This document shows positions 27,259 through 36,136 of a stretch of DNA of 40,988 nt, in pieces; position 1 is the stretch's first letter, and each line of letters opens with the position of its first letter. The translations under genes and the position numbers were made by a program. The stretch is from assembly GCA_025454395.1 (NCBI GenBank), contig JALOOM010000035.1:1-40988 (forward strand). Reading direction: 5' to 3'. This DNA comes from Elainella sp. Prado103 (GTDB lineage: Bacteria > Cyanobacteriota > Cyanobacteriia > Elainellales > Elainellaceae). A model generated the notes under the pieces. That model saw nothing but the letters and a program-made list of their open reading frames with translations. It was not told where the DNA came from and searched no databases.

Positions 27259-28674
27259 TTACTGGATCGAAGTCTCCGAGGAGGGAGTTGATCGATCGGC
27301 GGTTTGAGGTTGCTCAGGTGCAGTCACCACCGGACGATGATCTTGGCGGGCCGAGGTATTTGAAGGATCGGAATGATCCGAAATAGCTGAAGGATCGGAA
27401 GGATTGGATACGGACGATCGTCCAATTTGGGTTCGAGGGAGTTCTGATCGGACAGGCGGTTTAGCATCAGGCGGGGCTGCGTCGGTCTGGATCGAGGATG
27501 CAGCGGTAGAAGTTGCATTTTGGTGATCGAGTTGCTGCGTTTCAAACAGCAGTTGGGTAGAGGCCAGCACTCGCGCTAACTGGGTTTCCTGCTGGAGTTC
27601 TTGGGCCGATGATACCAAGCCTCCCAACCCATTCACTAATCGTCGAATGTTTTCTCGAAAGCCTGGATCGCCGGTCAGTTCATCCAGATCGGCGGTGATT
27701 TTTTGCGCATTTTGAAAAGTGGATCGGGCTGAGTCCAGGGTTTGCTGTAATAGGAGCAGGGTTTCTGGGTTGCCTACCGCACCCGACAGGTTACGCAGGT
27801 TGTGAGAAGCTTCTGCGGCATTGGCGGACAGGGTTTCTAGATTTGCCAAAAACTCACCTTCTTCGATCGCGGGCGCTAAGGTGTTCACGATCGTGCTCAC
27901 CCCCGATACTGTCTCGTTCAAATTATCCAGGGTACGAGTTAGAGTGACCCGGTTGCTGGCAATCAGAGATTCTAACTCTTGGGCAGTCCCACCCAACTGG
28001 GTTGCAGCTAGCCCGATCGAATTGGCTGAGTTGGAAGCTGAAGCCGATAGGGTGCCTAATTCACCCCGTACCGATTGGGATAATACCGTGACTTCGCTAG
28101 CCAAGGTATCGACCCCGGCCGCCGCCGAAGCAAAATTGCGTGTTAAGGTGCGGAGTTCGCCAAAAAATTCTGGGCTAGAAAAGGTATTAGTGAAGTTAAT
28201 CATGGAGCTGAGGAGTTCTGTAAAGGTGACACTGGCAGTTCCTTCTAGCGCACTGCCGTTACAGATAATCAACTCTTCATTGCAATCGTTGGCTAGGGGG
28301 TGACTGGCCAAGGCCGCATCCGACAATTGGATGTTGGGTGTGATATCGATAAAAGTTTCACCAACCAGCCCCGATTGTCTGGCTTCGATCGTGACATCCC
28401 GTGGCATCACAATATCGGCTGGGGCAATCTTGACATCGACTTCAGCGTAGTTAGCATTGACACGAATGGCCGAGATTTTACCGGCTGCCACTCCGCGATA
28501 TAAGACTGGTGCGCCGATCTGCATTCCTTCGACGTTGGGAAACTGAATCGTGATCAGATAGCTGCGCCGCCCCAAACTAAACCCCCGCAACCAGAGAAAA
28601 AGACCGCTAAATACAGCGAGTCCTAGCAGAATCACTAGACCTACAGAGCCTTCTCGAACGGTTCTCGATCGCAT
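27259..28674 (-). CDS. MCE/MlaD-domain substrate-binding protein of a lipid transporter
   Basis: A 471-residue protein with an N-terminal span (about 11-32) and an MCE domain (about 40-118; ITIQFPNVEGMQIGAPVLYRG, then VIEARQSGLVGETFIDITP-like blocks). The long helical remainder has repeated heptads (LSANAAEASHNLRNLSG etc.) and a Ser/Pro/Asp-rich tail with in-frame near-repeats (SDPSAISDHSDPS). By family it binds lipid between membranes as part of an MlaFEDB/TGD-type ABC importer. The ATPase gene lies upstream in the same direction, across a repeat-filled 507-nt gap. Confidence 0.92.
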   Translation of the reverse strand: MRSRTVREGSVGLVILLGLAVFSGLFLWLRGFSLGRRSYLITIQFPNVEGMQIGAPVLYRGVAAGKISAIRVNANYAEVDVKIAPADIVMPRDVTIEARQSGLVGETFIDITPNIQLSDAALASHPLANDCNEELIICNGSALEGTASVTFTELLSSMINFTNTFSSPEFFGELRTLTRNFASAAAGVDTLASEVTVLSQSVRGELGTLSASASNSANSIGLAATQLGGTAQELESLIASNRVTLTRTLDNLNETVSGVSTIVNTLAPAIEEGEFLANLETLSANAAEASHNLRNLSGAVGNPETLLLLQQTLDSARSTFQNAQKITADLDELTGDPGFRENIRRLVNGLGGLVSSAQELQQETQLARVLASTQLLFETQQLDHQNATSTAASSIQTDAAPPDAKPPVRSELPRTQIGRSSVSNPSDPSAISDHSDPSNTSARQDHRPVVTAPEQPQTADRSTPSSETSIQ

Positions 28675-28890
28675 GACAATTTCTCACAATAAGTTGCGGG
28701 TTCAGACAAGTCGCGGGTTCAGACAAGTTTCAGGTTCAGACAAGTTTCAGGTTCAGACAAGTTTCAGGTTCAGACAGTACACTTCGGTCAGACACTTTGG
28801 TCAGTATATCGAGTTAGGTCACTGGGTTAGTAAGTTGTAGGCTGATTGGGGCAAGCGACTCAGACGATTCGGTCAGCCTGTCCAGACTAC
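28675..28890. other. Spacer region between MCE gene and 15-nt array
   Basis: Contains the 17-nt repeat described separately; no gene is seen. Confidence 0.45.
28697..28781. repeat. 17-nt tandem repeat upstream of the MCE gene
   Basis: Four units of C(A/G)GGTTCAGACAAGTTT-type sequence (28697-28713, 28714-28730, 28731-28747, 28748-28764) plus a partial one to 28781. It shares the GGTTCAGACA/GGGTCAGACA core with the 15-nt array beginning 110 nt further on. Confidence 0.9.
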
Positions 28891-29100
28891 CGGGTCAGAC
28901 AATACTGGGTCAGACAATACTGGGTCAGACAATACCGGGTCAGGCAATACCGGGTCAGGCAATACTGGGTCAGACAATACTGGGTCAGACAATACTGGGT
29001 CAGACAATACCGGGTCAGACAATACTGGGTCAGGCAATACTGGGTCAGGCAATACCGGATCAGACAATACTGGGTCAGGCAATACCGGATCAGACAATTC
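28891..29100. repeat. 15-nt tandem array of 14 units between the two MCE transporter genes
   Basis: Fourteen head-to-tail copies of (C/T)GGGTCAGACAATAC lie at 28891-29100; variation is limited to C/T at the first base, G/A at position 4 (GGATC) and A/G at position 9. Fifteen is a multiple of three, so both strands read as open frames (repeating VRQYW and DPVLS-type units), which misleads gene callers. It starts 217 nt from the MCE start and ends about 80 nt short of the ATPase stop. Confidence 0.92.
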
Positions 29101-29181
29101 AGTTGTGATGTGCCGAAAGTTGATCGGATTGGGCAGATGGGATAGCCGGTTCAAACTCACCCTGTTGCTCAAACTGAGAAA

Positions 29182-29961
29182 TTATCCAACCACTTGGATC
29201 GGCCCATCGGTTTGACCACTAAAAAATTGCCGCACCATCGGATGATCAGTGGTGTCAATTTGATCAACGGTACCTTCCCACTGGATTTTCCCATGATAGA
29301 TAAAAATGATCCGGCGAGCTGTGCGGCGGATCGTACTATCTTGGTGCGTCACGATCACATAGGTGCTACAGCCTCCCTCACAATGCAAGCTGGTAATCAG
29401 GTCTTCAATCACCGTAGAGGCGATCGGATCAAGCCCAGCGGTGGGCTCATCATACAAAATCACCTCTGGATTGCTGGCTGGATTTTCCGGGTTCTCCATA
29501 ATGGCACGGGCAAAGCTGACCCGTTTGCGCATCCCGCCCGAAAGGGCCGCCGGATAGAGATCCAGAATGCCAGGTAATCCGACCATGTCTAATTTTTGAG
29601 CCACCAAGTCACGAATTTTACGACGGGGCAGGCGAGAGTGCTGATATAGCAAGAAGCCAACATTTTCATCAACCGTGAGCGAATCAAACAAGGCGGTATT
29701 TTGAAACACCATCGTGATGCCGATCGGGTCTTTATTATCTTCTACAAGCCCTTCGCGCAACTGTCCTTGAACATAGATTTCACCCGAGTCAGGTGCATCT
29801 AATCCAGAGATCATCCGTAGTGTAGTGGATTTGCCCGTACCCGAAGGTCCAATAATCGCCAGTGCCTCACCTCGATAGAGAGTCAGGTCAAGACGATCGA
29901 GAATGACTCGATCATCAAAGGCTTTTGTGACTCCTTTTAGCTCAATCAACGGTTCAGCCAT
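29182..29961 (-). CDS. ABC transporter ATPase of an MCE/Mla-type lipid importer
   Basis: The 259-residue ATPase has Walker A GPSGTGKST (38-46), Q-loop MVFQNTALFDSL, signature LSGGMRKRVSFARA, Walker B VILYDEPTAGLD and the switch His in VIVTHQDS. ALFDSLTVDENVGF and LSGGMRKR are typical of MlaF. It energises lipid transport with the MCE protein downstream. The ATG at 29961 (MAEPLIELKG) is preferred to one 24 nt upstream. Its permease partner is probably the gene at 38736. Confidence 0.94.
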   Translation of the reverse strand: MAEPLIELKGVTKAFDDRVILDRLDLTLYRGEALAIIGPSGTGKSTTLRMISGLDAPDSGEIYVQGQLREGLVEDNKDPIGITMVFQNTALFDSLTVDENVGFLLYQHSRLPRRKIRDLVAQKLDMVGLPGILDLYPAALSGGMRKRVSFARAIMENPENPASNPEVILYDEPTAGLDPIASTVIEDLITSLHCEGGCSTYVIVTHQDSTIRRTARRIIFIYHGKIQWEGTVDQIDTTDHPMVRQFFSGQTDGPIQVVG

Positions 29962-30172
29962 AATTTCTCTACGTCGTAAGACCACCCTAGATCCATCTCT
30001 GGGTCGGCCGCTAGGGGCGCTTTTCTGCTTTGTCTCAACTTGATTAACCTGATTAACCTTTACAGCCTAATGAACTTTCCATCGCTGCAAACGAACTTTA
30101 TGCCTAATTTAAACAAGAGTTGCTAAAGTTACTCAGGATATCGTTTGATGCTTTTGCTTGTCCAAATCGGCG

Positions 30173-30246
30173 CTGGTTCGAATCTAGACTGGTTCATATC
30201 TAGGCTGGTTCATATCTAGGCTGGTTCCAAATCGATGCTGGTTCAA
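30173..30246. repeat. 16-nt degenerate tandem repeat
   Basis: CTGGTTCGAATCTAGA, then CTGGTTCATATCTAGG twice (30189-30204, 30205-30220) and CTGGTTCCAAATCGATG, with a final CTGGTTCAA. Confidence 0.8.
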
Positions 30247-30258
30247 CCCTAACCAGTT

Positions 30259-30374
30259 GAGCCCGATCGTTCAAGCCCGATCGTTCAAGCCCGATCGTTC
30301 AGTTCAATTCCATTGTTTAATTTCGATCGTTTAATTTCAATTGTTCAAGTTCAACCGTTCAAGTTCGACCGTTC
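30259..30374. repeat. 14-nt decayed tandem array upstream of the YvcK-like gene
   Basis: Seven 14-nt units are visible: three near-identical (GAGCCCGATCGTTC, AAGCCCGATCGTTC twice), an 18-nt diverged piece, and four more distant ones (AATTTCGATCGTTT, AATTTCAATTGTTC, AAGTTCAACCGTTC, AAGTTCGACCGTTC). The graded divergence shows the array is old. Confidence 0.8.
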
Positions 30375-30486
30375 GAATTAGCAGGCAATCGTTTCTTTGA
30401 TCGATCGCCTCTTTATGATTGTAGAGCAGTCACTTCGCGAATCTGGGCAGCATCACGGTTGAGGCAGATACTCTCTTTGTCTGTGT

Positions 30487-31851
30487 ATGTCCATGGGACT
30501 TTTTAAGCAAGCATTTCGGGTTTTGCAGCAAGAATCGCGCCATCGTACCCCTCCGCGAGTCAACCAATGGTTTAAATGGTTAGCCCCTGGACTGTTGGTC
30601 AAGCGTTGGTTGCTCATCAGTGCTGCGGGTGTGTTGTTTGTGGCCTTGGGGTTAGCAATTTGGTCAAACTTAACTCCGATTTATTACATCAGTGAATTTA
30701 CCCGTGATTTTCTGCGGGAAGTCACCCGTCTGATTCCGAGCTATATCAGTGGGCCATTGGTGTTATTGAGTGGCATTCTCCTGATTCTCTGGGGGCAGTC
30801 TCGTAGTTTTGGGGCGATCACAGAGGTGCTGATGCCAGAAGGCAATAGCGAACTGGTGGATGTGCTCATGACCCATCGCCGTCTGCACCGTGGCCCCAAG
30901 ATTGTGGTGTTGGGGGGTGGCACTGGGTTATCGACCTTACTACGCGGACTCAAGCTTTATAGCGCCAATATCACGGCGATCGTCACGGTTGCGGATGATG
31001 GCGGGTCTTCGGGGCGGCTGCGGCGAGAAATTGGTGTGTTGCCTCCTGGTGACATTCGCAACTGTCTGGCTGCCCTGGCCGATGAAGAAAAATTGCTGAC
31101 CGAACTGTTTCAATACCGCTTTCGAGCCGGTGACGGTTTAGCGGGCCATAGTTTTGGCAACCTGTTTCTCACGGTGATGAGCGAAGTGACCGGGGATATT
31201 GAGCGAGCGATCACTGCCAGTTCGAAAGTGTTGGCGATCCGAGGACAGGTGCTGCCTTCCACCTTAAGTGATATGCGCCTGTGGGCAGAACTCACAGATG
31301 GTCGTTATATCGAAGGAGAATCGAATATCACGGAGGCGGGCGGGAAAATTGCTCGCATTGGCTGTCTACCCGCAAATCCGCCCGCATTGCCCAAAGCTTT
31401 GCAAGCGATCCAGGAGGCCGATTATTTGATCATTGGGCCAGGATCGCTCTACACCAGTATTATTCCCAATTTATTGGTGCCTGAAATTGCCGATGCGATC
31501 GCCCGCTCCCAAGCACCCCGGATTTATGTTTGTAACATCATGACCCAGCCGGGTGAAACCGATGGCTACACGGTGGCCGATCACATTCGATCGATCGATC
31601 GAGTGGCAGGACAGAAGTTGTTTGATGCTGTGCTGGTACAGAAAACTTCACCTTCTGCCCAATCGTTAATTCGTTATGCCCAAGAGCAATCCCATCCCGT
31701 GTTTTTCGATCGAGAAGATGTGATGCGGCTCGGTAGACGGACAATTGTCGCCAACGTGATGGATGAAGATACAGCGACAGGGCTGTTGCGCCATAATTCT
31801 GCCCGCTTGGCGCGGGTATTACTCCGTTGGTATAGCCGAGTTCGGAGTTGA
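30487..31851 (+). CDS. YvcK/CofD-like (gluconeogenesis factor family) protein with N-terminal membrane part
   Basis: The 454-residue protein begins with two predicted spans (about 40-62 and 88-103) and then a CofD/YvcK domain: [17 protein letters not shown] at about 140, [37 protein letters not shown] and [11 protein letters not shown]. YvcK of Bacillus binds UDP-sugars and controls carbon flux and cell-wall synthesis; the reaction here is not known. The membrane part is a common cyanobacterial addition. ATG at 30487; an in-frame ATG at 30493 is equally possible. The last 33 nt overlap the convergent NLR-like gene. Confidence 0.92.
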   Translation: MSMGLFKQAFRVLQQESRHRTPPRVNQWFKWLAPGLLVKRWLLISAAGVLFVALGLAIWSNLTPIYYISEFTRDFLREVTRLIPSYISGPLVLLSGILLILWGQSRSFGAITEVLMPEGNSELVDVLMTHRRLHRGPKIVVLGGGTGLSTLLRGLKLYSANITAIVTVADDGGSSGRLRREIGVLPPGDIRNCLAALADEEKLLTELFQYRFRAGDGLAGHSFGNLFLTVMSEVTGDIERAITASSKVLAIRGQVLPSTLSDMRLWAELTDGRYIEGESNITEAGGKIARIGCLPANPPALPKALQAIQEADYLIIGPGSLYTSIIPNLLVPEIADAIARSQAPRIYVCNIMTQPGETDGYTVADHIRSIDRVAGQKLFDAVLVQKTSPSAQSLIRYAQEQSHPVFFDREDVMRLGRRTIVANVMDEDTATGLLRHNSARLARVLLRWYSRVRS

Positions 31852-33621
31852 ATGGCAATCGGAACCGAAAGCTAGAGGGGCGATTGTTGCATCCCAGACC
31901 GATCGTGATAGATGAGCTGCTGTGAAATTGATCTGCGACAGATCGATCCCGGTCAAATCTGCTTGCCAGATCGGACAGTGCGACAGATCTAATCCGGTCA
32001 GATCAGCTCCCAAGGCCCGCAGAAAGTTGAGCAAATTGCCAACGGCATACCCGGTTGCAGTTGCGCTGGGAGAAGTGCGCGGCTCCTGGCGCGAGGATTG
32101 CGGGTGAGTGAGTTTCTGAGCAGATTGCCCCTGATGAAACTCTTGAATTAGCCGGATTAACCGCAGTAATTTAGCCACCCGATTGTCTGGTGAGCCAACC
32201 GGAGAGCCAACCGGATCAATCAGGGTTTGGAGGATCGGCTGGAGAATGGTCTGTCTTTGGCTAGATCGCACGGACTCAGGCGCGGTAGCTTTCAGTAAGG
32301 CAAACTGTTGCAAAGATCTAAGGCAGTCGATTAACAGATCTGGTGTATCAATGCCGATCTTGCCTTGCCGTAGAGTCAGGAGCGTGGCTAACTCGCGCCC
32401 TACTTGTTGAACCAACTGCTGGGTCAAATAGTTCATCACCACTGGTTTTGGGGTGAGTCCCATGGACTGCTTATCAATCAGTGATCGCCCATACAGAGAT
32501 TCCACCGCTTGAATGAGCTGCGTTAGAGCGATCCTGGGAAACAGATCAAGCTGAAGTTCCCGCAGCGAAGTGGGGACTCGGTTGATCGTTAGCCAAGTGA
32601 TAATTTGTTGCTCTAAGGGAGTGAGGCGATCGATCTGTGCTGGCAATAAGTGACCCATACAATCATGGGTCGGGCTTGCATCAGGGAGAGTATCACCTTT
32701 GAGATGGAGCACTCGCACGGGTAGATGTTCAGCTTGTAGGGCTGGAAGTTCCAACGCCCTTTCCCGACTGGTCAACACTACACAGCTTTGATGGACACTT
32801 TGTCCGAGTCGCCGTAACAGCTCACCGTAAGCTCCATAGCCTGACTGATATTGCCCAACTCCCGCCTGAGGTGCAAACACGGCTTCGAACTGATCAAGAA
32901 TCAACAAGCAGCGATTTTGTTGTAAACCATACAGTAATCGATCGATGAGGGTTGCTTCTGGGGCAAACTCGCTGTGAAGATGGAGTTGCTGTAGCACGGA
33001 TGATAACAGTTCACTCAGTTGAGGGGCCGCTTGCAGGGAGCGCCAAATCACCCAGTCAAACGCTGACTGTAATTGTTGAGCTAACTGGATTGCCAACGTG
33101 GATTTACCACTGCCGCCCATGCCCCAAATCAAAATTAGCCGATCGCTATGGTCAGTTACCCACTGTCGGAGCAAGAGCAGTTCGGTGGGTTGAGCCTCTG
33201 GACTCCGGCTATCAATTGTGTCAGCCCCATCAGCCCCAGTGTCAGCCCCATCAGCCCCAGTGTCAGCCCCATCAGCCCCAGTGTCAGCCCCAGTGCCAGG
33301 ATCCTCTGTCGCAAAACCAGAGTCAAGAGAGCCCGTCTGATCAATCAGAATGGGGATTGAAGTAGAACGAGACTGCTGATATTGCTTCAGCCGCATGACA
33401 AAATTGTGCTTGGTGACCCGAGTGCCTAGCTGGGTGGAGAGTGCCTGCCACAGCCCCGCTCCCACCTCCTTGATATAGCCTGGGTGATATTGAAAATCTT
33501 TGGCAATCTCCTGATAAGACTTGCCATACCATGCATGTTTAAAAACGATGGTTTGCACTCTACTGAGCTGCACTGGATCGAGTAGCTCTTCGACCAGGGC
33601 TAGCCCTTCCTCAAATTTCAT
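31819..33621 (-). CDS. NLR-like NB-ARC ATPase lacking the WD40 sensor domain
   Basis: The 600-residue protein has an N-terminal helix-turn-helix domain ([11 protein letters not shown], then [21 protein letters not shown]) of the kind that opens cyanobacterial NB-ARC proteins, a disordered linker of Gly-Ala-Asp-Thr repeats, an NB-ARC/AAA ATPase (P-loop GMGGSGKST at about 167-175, Walker [10 protein letters not shown] at about 240, and TSRE), a winged-helix region ([15 protein letters not shown]) and the [26 protein letters not shown]-type pentapeptide-like linker. In relatives WD40 repeats follow; here the frame ends 30 residues later, inside the 3' end of the convergent YvcK-like gene. The ATG at 33621 is chosen over a TTG at 33660. 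Activity is doubtful without a sensor. Confidence 0.87.
   Translation of the reverse strand: MKFEEGLALVEELLDPVQLSRVQTIVFKHAWYGKSYQEIAKDFQYHPGYIKEVGAGLWQALSTQLGTRVTKHNFVMRLKQYQQSRSTSIPILIDQTGSLDSGFATEDPGTGADTGADGADTGADGADTGADGADTIDSRSPEAQPTELLLLRQWVTDHSDRLILIWGMGGSGKSTLAIQLAQQLQSAFDWVIWRSLQAAPQLSELLSSVLQQLHLHSEFAPEATLIDRLLYGLQQNRCLLILDQFEAVFAPQAGVGQYQSGYGAYGELLRRLGQSVHQSCVVLTSRERALELPALQAEHLPVRVLHLKGDTLPDASPTHDCMGHLLPAQIDRLTPLEQQIITWLTINRVPTSLRELQLDLFPRIALTQLIQAVESLYGRSLIDKQSMGLTPKPVVMNYLTQQLVQQVGRELATLLTLRQGKIGIDTPDLLIDCLRSLQQFALLKATAPESVRSSQRQTILQPILQTLIDPVGSPVGSPDNRVAKLLRLIRLIQEFHQGQSAQKLTHPQSSRQEPRTSPSATATGYAVGNLLNFLRALGADLTGLDLSHCPIWQADLTGIDLSQINFTAAHLSRSVWDATIAPLAFGSDCHSTPNSAIPTE
33218..33297 (-). 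repeat. In-frame 21-nt tandem repeat in the NLR-like gene
   Basis: GTGTCAGCCCCATCAGCCCCA occurs at 33218-33238, 33239-33259 and 33260-33280 with a partial fourth, coding for seven-residue Gly-Ala-Asp units. Confidence 0.9.
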
Positions 33622-34177
33622 GCTGCCGAATCCCCAGATCAACAGGTACCTCTCCCTCAACAGGAGAGATTAAACACTGACCATTGAAACGGAAGCAATC
33701 TCAGAACTCAGTCCAGAACCAAATATATTCAGAACCACCGACAACAGGCTAACGATTCCCAGTTGGATAGGGAACCCACCTGATGGTTCTGATCAAAGCG
33801 ATCGAAATCGCGAATCAGCAATATGTTGTAATTTTGCTGTGTCTCTTCTTACTTTAACCTGACTTTTAGCTGACTTAACCGAACCTGATTCAGTTTCTAG
33901 AAAGCTTAAACTGGTGTAAATCCTAACCTACCAACCACAGCCGACCCTGGGACTGTGGGGTAGTGGATGCTCCTAGATGAGAGTTCGCAAGACCCTCTTA
34001 TCTGCAAAAACACGTCTGGTACAAGTAGGGTATGTTTCAAACAGCCATTCATCATGCTGCTACCCTGAAACATATCCTCTTTTCATTGTTGGCTATCAGT
34101 TTGGCTGTTATTAGTCAGCATTCCCAGACCGAGACCTTCCCTATCAGAATCTGGCCAAATTCATTGGAACCAGTTTA
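33622..34177. other. Spacer upstream of the NLR-like gene
   Basis: No convincing gene. A 61-codon plus frame at 34032-34217 (MFQTAIHHAATLKHILFS) has a hydrophobic start but runs into the repeat array, and has no clear ribosome site. The NLR-like promoter is expected near 33650-33850. Confidence 0.45.
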
Positions 34178-34478
34178 CTTCGATCGGCAGTTTGATCGGC
34201 AGTTCGATCGGCAGTAGGTTGCAATCGGCAGTTCGATCGGCAGTAGGTTGCAATCGGCAGTTTGATCGACAGTTCGATCGGCAGTAGGTTGCAATCGGCA
34301 GTTTGATCGACAGTTCGATCGGCAGTAGGTTGCAATCGGCAGTTTGATCGGCAGTTCGATCGGCAGTAGGTTGCAATCGGCAGTTCAATCTACAGTTCGA
34401 TCGACAGTAGGTTGCAATCGGCAGTTCAATCTACAGTTCGATCGGCAGTAGGTTGCAATCGGCAGTTCGATCGACAGT
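34178..34478. repeat. 41-nt higher-order tandem array
   Basis: Seven copies of TAGGTTGCAATCGGCAG (starting at 34215, 34244, 34285, 34326, 34367, 34408, 34449) are separated by one or two 12-nt TT(C/T)GATCGGCAG-type units, giving one 29-nt and then five 41-nt periods. It ends 20 nt before the stop of the M16 gene at 34498. The unit carries GATCGGCAG/GATCGACAG, with no perfect HIP1 octamer. Confidence 0.9.
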
Positions 34479-34497
34479 AAGGAATGCTGGTAGGGGG

Positions 34498-36033
34498 TCA
34501 GTTCGTAATCTGAATCTGCTTCACGGCTGTTGATCCAGAGACGCTATTGAGAGGCGGATTGATTGCCGCAGCATTACCTACCACTAAGGTGACAATCTGA
34601 TCGGGTTTAAGATGGGTTTGAGCCACACGCTGTACATCCTCGATCGTAGTTGCCGCAACCTGCTTCTGATACTGGAAAATAAAGTCTTGGGGATATCCGT
34701 AATAGTCATACCGCATGACGCGGGACAGGGTCTGGTAGGGGGTTGCAAAGTTAAAAATGAAAGCGTTCAGCACAGAGTCTTTCGCCCGATTCAGTTCGAC
34801 TGCTGTGATGGGTGCCGTCCGAATTTTTTCCAATTCGCTGAGGGTCGCTTTGATAAAGGGCACAGTGGCATCCGATCGCGTTTGTCCACCGGCAATAAAT
34901 AATCCTGGATAGTCGAATTGGGGAGACCACAAAGCATAAACGCTATAGGCGAGTCCTTGGCTAGAACGCACCTGGTTCACCAACCGTCCGCCTAACCCAT
35001 TGAGCACCTCATTCATGACCGACAGGGCAGCATAGTCTGGGTTATCCAGTTTGCTGCCTAAGTGACCCATCTGCACATTGCTTTGAGTGAGCTGGGGTTG
35101 ATCCACTAGAAAAACTCCGCTAGGTTGCACCTGAGTGACTGTCGGTAAAGCTTTCCAGAGGTCGCGTCCAACTGGATTGGTAGTGGGTTGCCAATCGCCC
35201 AATTGGGCTTCGATCAGGGATCGCATTTGTTGAGAATCAAAATCACCGATGATGCCCAGCAGCAAATTGTTGGGATGGAAATATTGCTGGTAAAAATCGA
35301 TCACTGATTGGCGCGTAATGTTATCTAAGGTGTTGTACTCGACTGTGCGAGCATAGGGACTGGCTTCACCGTAGATCAACTTTTGAAATTCTCGACTGGC
35401 GATCCCTTGCGGGTCATCATTCCGGCGAGCAATCGCTCCGCGCCACTGATTTTTGGTCAGCTCAACCCAGGGATCGGGAAATGCCGGTCGGCGCAGAACA
35501 TCCGCAAATCGCTCAAACACGGGTTCTAGATCTTCTGAAAGGCTACTGAAGCTAGCACTACCAGAGGTTGTACTGATCGCAGTTTCAATGGCTGCGGCCC
35601 GTTGTTCTAAAAACTGATTCAAATCTTCAGTTGGATAAGTTTGGCTACCCCCACTGCGCATCGTTAGTCCGACAATGCTGGCTAACCCGACCTGATCGGC
35701 TGGCTCTAATCGATCGCCGGTGTAGACCGTTGCCACCCCACTGACCAAAGGCAGTTCGTGATCTTCTAAAAGATAAACCTGCATTCCGTTGTTCAGTGTG
35801 AACTGGGTATAGGGCGGAATTTTGATCGCAGGTGCAGGCGGAAATTGCAGTTCAGTATAGTGGCGCGGAGTCACGGCCAAAGCAGGAGATTTGCTGAAGC
35901 CGAGGATGATGATCAGAGCGAGAGTGATGGCTACGACTCCATAACGCAGCAATTTGCGCAAGAAACTCGGATGAAATAAGCCCTGATGGAATAGGCGTTG
36001 ATGCCAAATCTGACGCGGTTGTATTGCCTTCAT
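34498..36033 (-). CDS. M16-family peptidase subunit without the zinc motif
   Basis: A 511-residue M16 (insulinase/processing-peptidase) homologue. A basic start and one span (about 30-50) serve as signal/anchor. Where active members have HxxEH there is QVGLASIVGLTMRSGG, so zinc cannot bind in the usual way. The rest (FHPNNLLLGIIGDF, GLGGRLVNQVRSSQGLAYSVYA) is typical of the non-catalytic partner in M16B heterodimers. The active partner is 103 nt upstream on the same strand, as is usual in cyanobacteria, so the two probably form one periplasmic/lumenal peptidase. Confidence 0.92.
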   Translation of the reverse strand: MKAIQPRQIWHQRLFHQGLFHPSFLRKLLRYGVVAITLALIIILGFSKSPALAVTPRHYTELQFPPAPAIKIPPYTQFTLNNGMQVYLLEDHELPLVSGVATVYTGDRLEPADQVGLASIVGLTMRSGGSQTYPTEDLNQFLEQRAAAIETAISTTSGSASFSSLSEDLEPVFERFADVLRRPAFPDPWVELTKNQWRGAIARRNDDPQGIASREFQKLIYGEASPYARTVEYNTLDNITRQSVIDFYQQYFHPNNLLLGIIGDFDSQQMRSLIEAQLGDWQPTTNPVGRDLWKALPTVTQVQPSGVFLVDQPQLTQSNVQMGHLGSKLDNPDYAALSVMNEVLNGLGGRLVNQVRSSQGLAYSVYALWSPQFDYPGLFIAGGQTRSDATVPFIKATLSELEKIRTAPITAVELNRAKDSVLNAFIFNFATPYQTLSRVMRYDYYGYPQDFIFQYQKQVAATTIEDVQRVAQTHLKPDQIVTLVVGNAAAINPPLNSVSGSTAVKQIQITN

Positions 36034-36136
36034 AACTTCTGACCGGGGGTGGTTTGCAGCGACCTACGGAATGACAAGGAGAGGGAGAGAATCGGGCGAG
36101 AATCGGGCGAAAGAAGACGAACTGATGAGGGACGGC

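Larger units (their letters stand above)
29962..30486. other. Repeat-rich spacer between the ATPase and YvcK-like genes
   Basis: No gene is supported. It holds two tandem arrays described separately. Both gene starts point outward, so two promoters must lie here. Confidence 0.5.

Noticed and set aside
28697-29100. CRISPR array
   Set aside because: The units are contiguous with no unique spacers, unlike repeat-spacer arrays. No cas genes are present.
28846-29172. Open frames on both strands over the 15-nt array
   Set aside because: A 15-nt repeat stays open in any frame lacking a stop. The predicted proteins are only repeats (VRQYW or DPVLS) with no ribosome site or family.
30165-30190. tRNA T-arm-like GGTTCGAATC
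   Set aside because: It is part of the 16-nt repeat; no acceptor or anticodon arm is found around it.
34032-34217. 61-codon frame with a hydrophobic start
   Set aside because: It runs into the 41-nt array, ends in repeat-encoded FDRQ units and has no clear ribosome site.
34144-34388. Minus frames coding repeated Leu-Pro-Ile units
   Set aside because: They are produced by the tandem array.
34178-34478. CRISPR-like or iteron origin array
   Set aside because: The parts between repeats are themselves repeats, not unique spacers, and there is no replication-initiator gene nearby.
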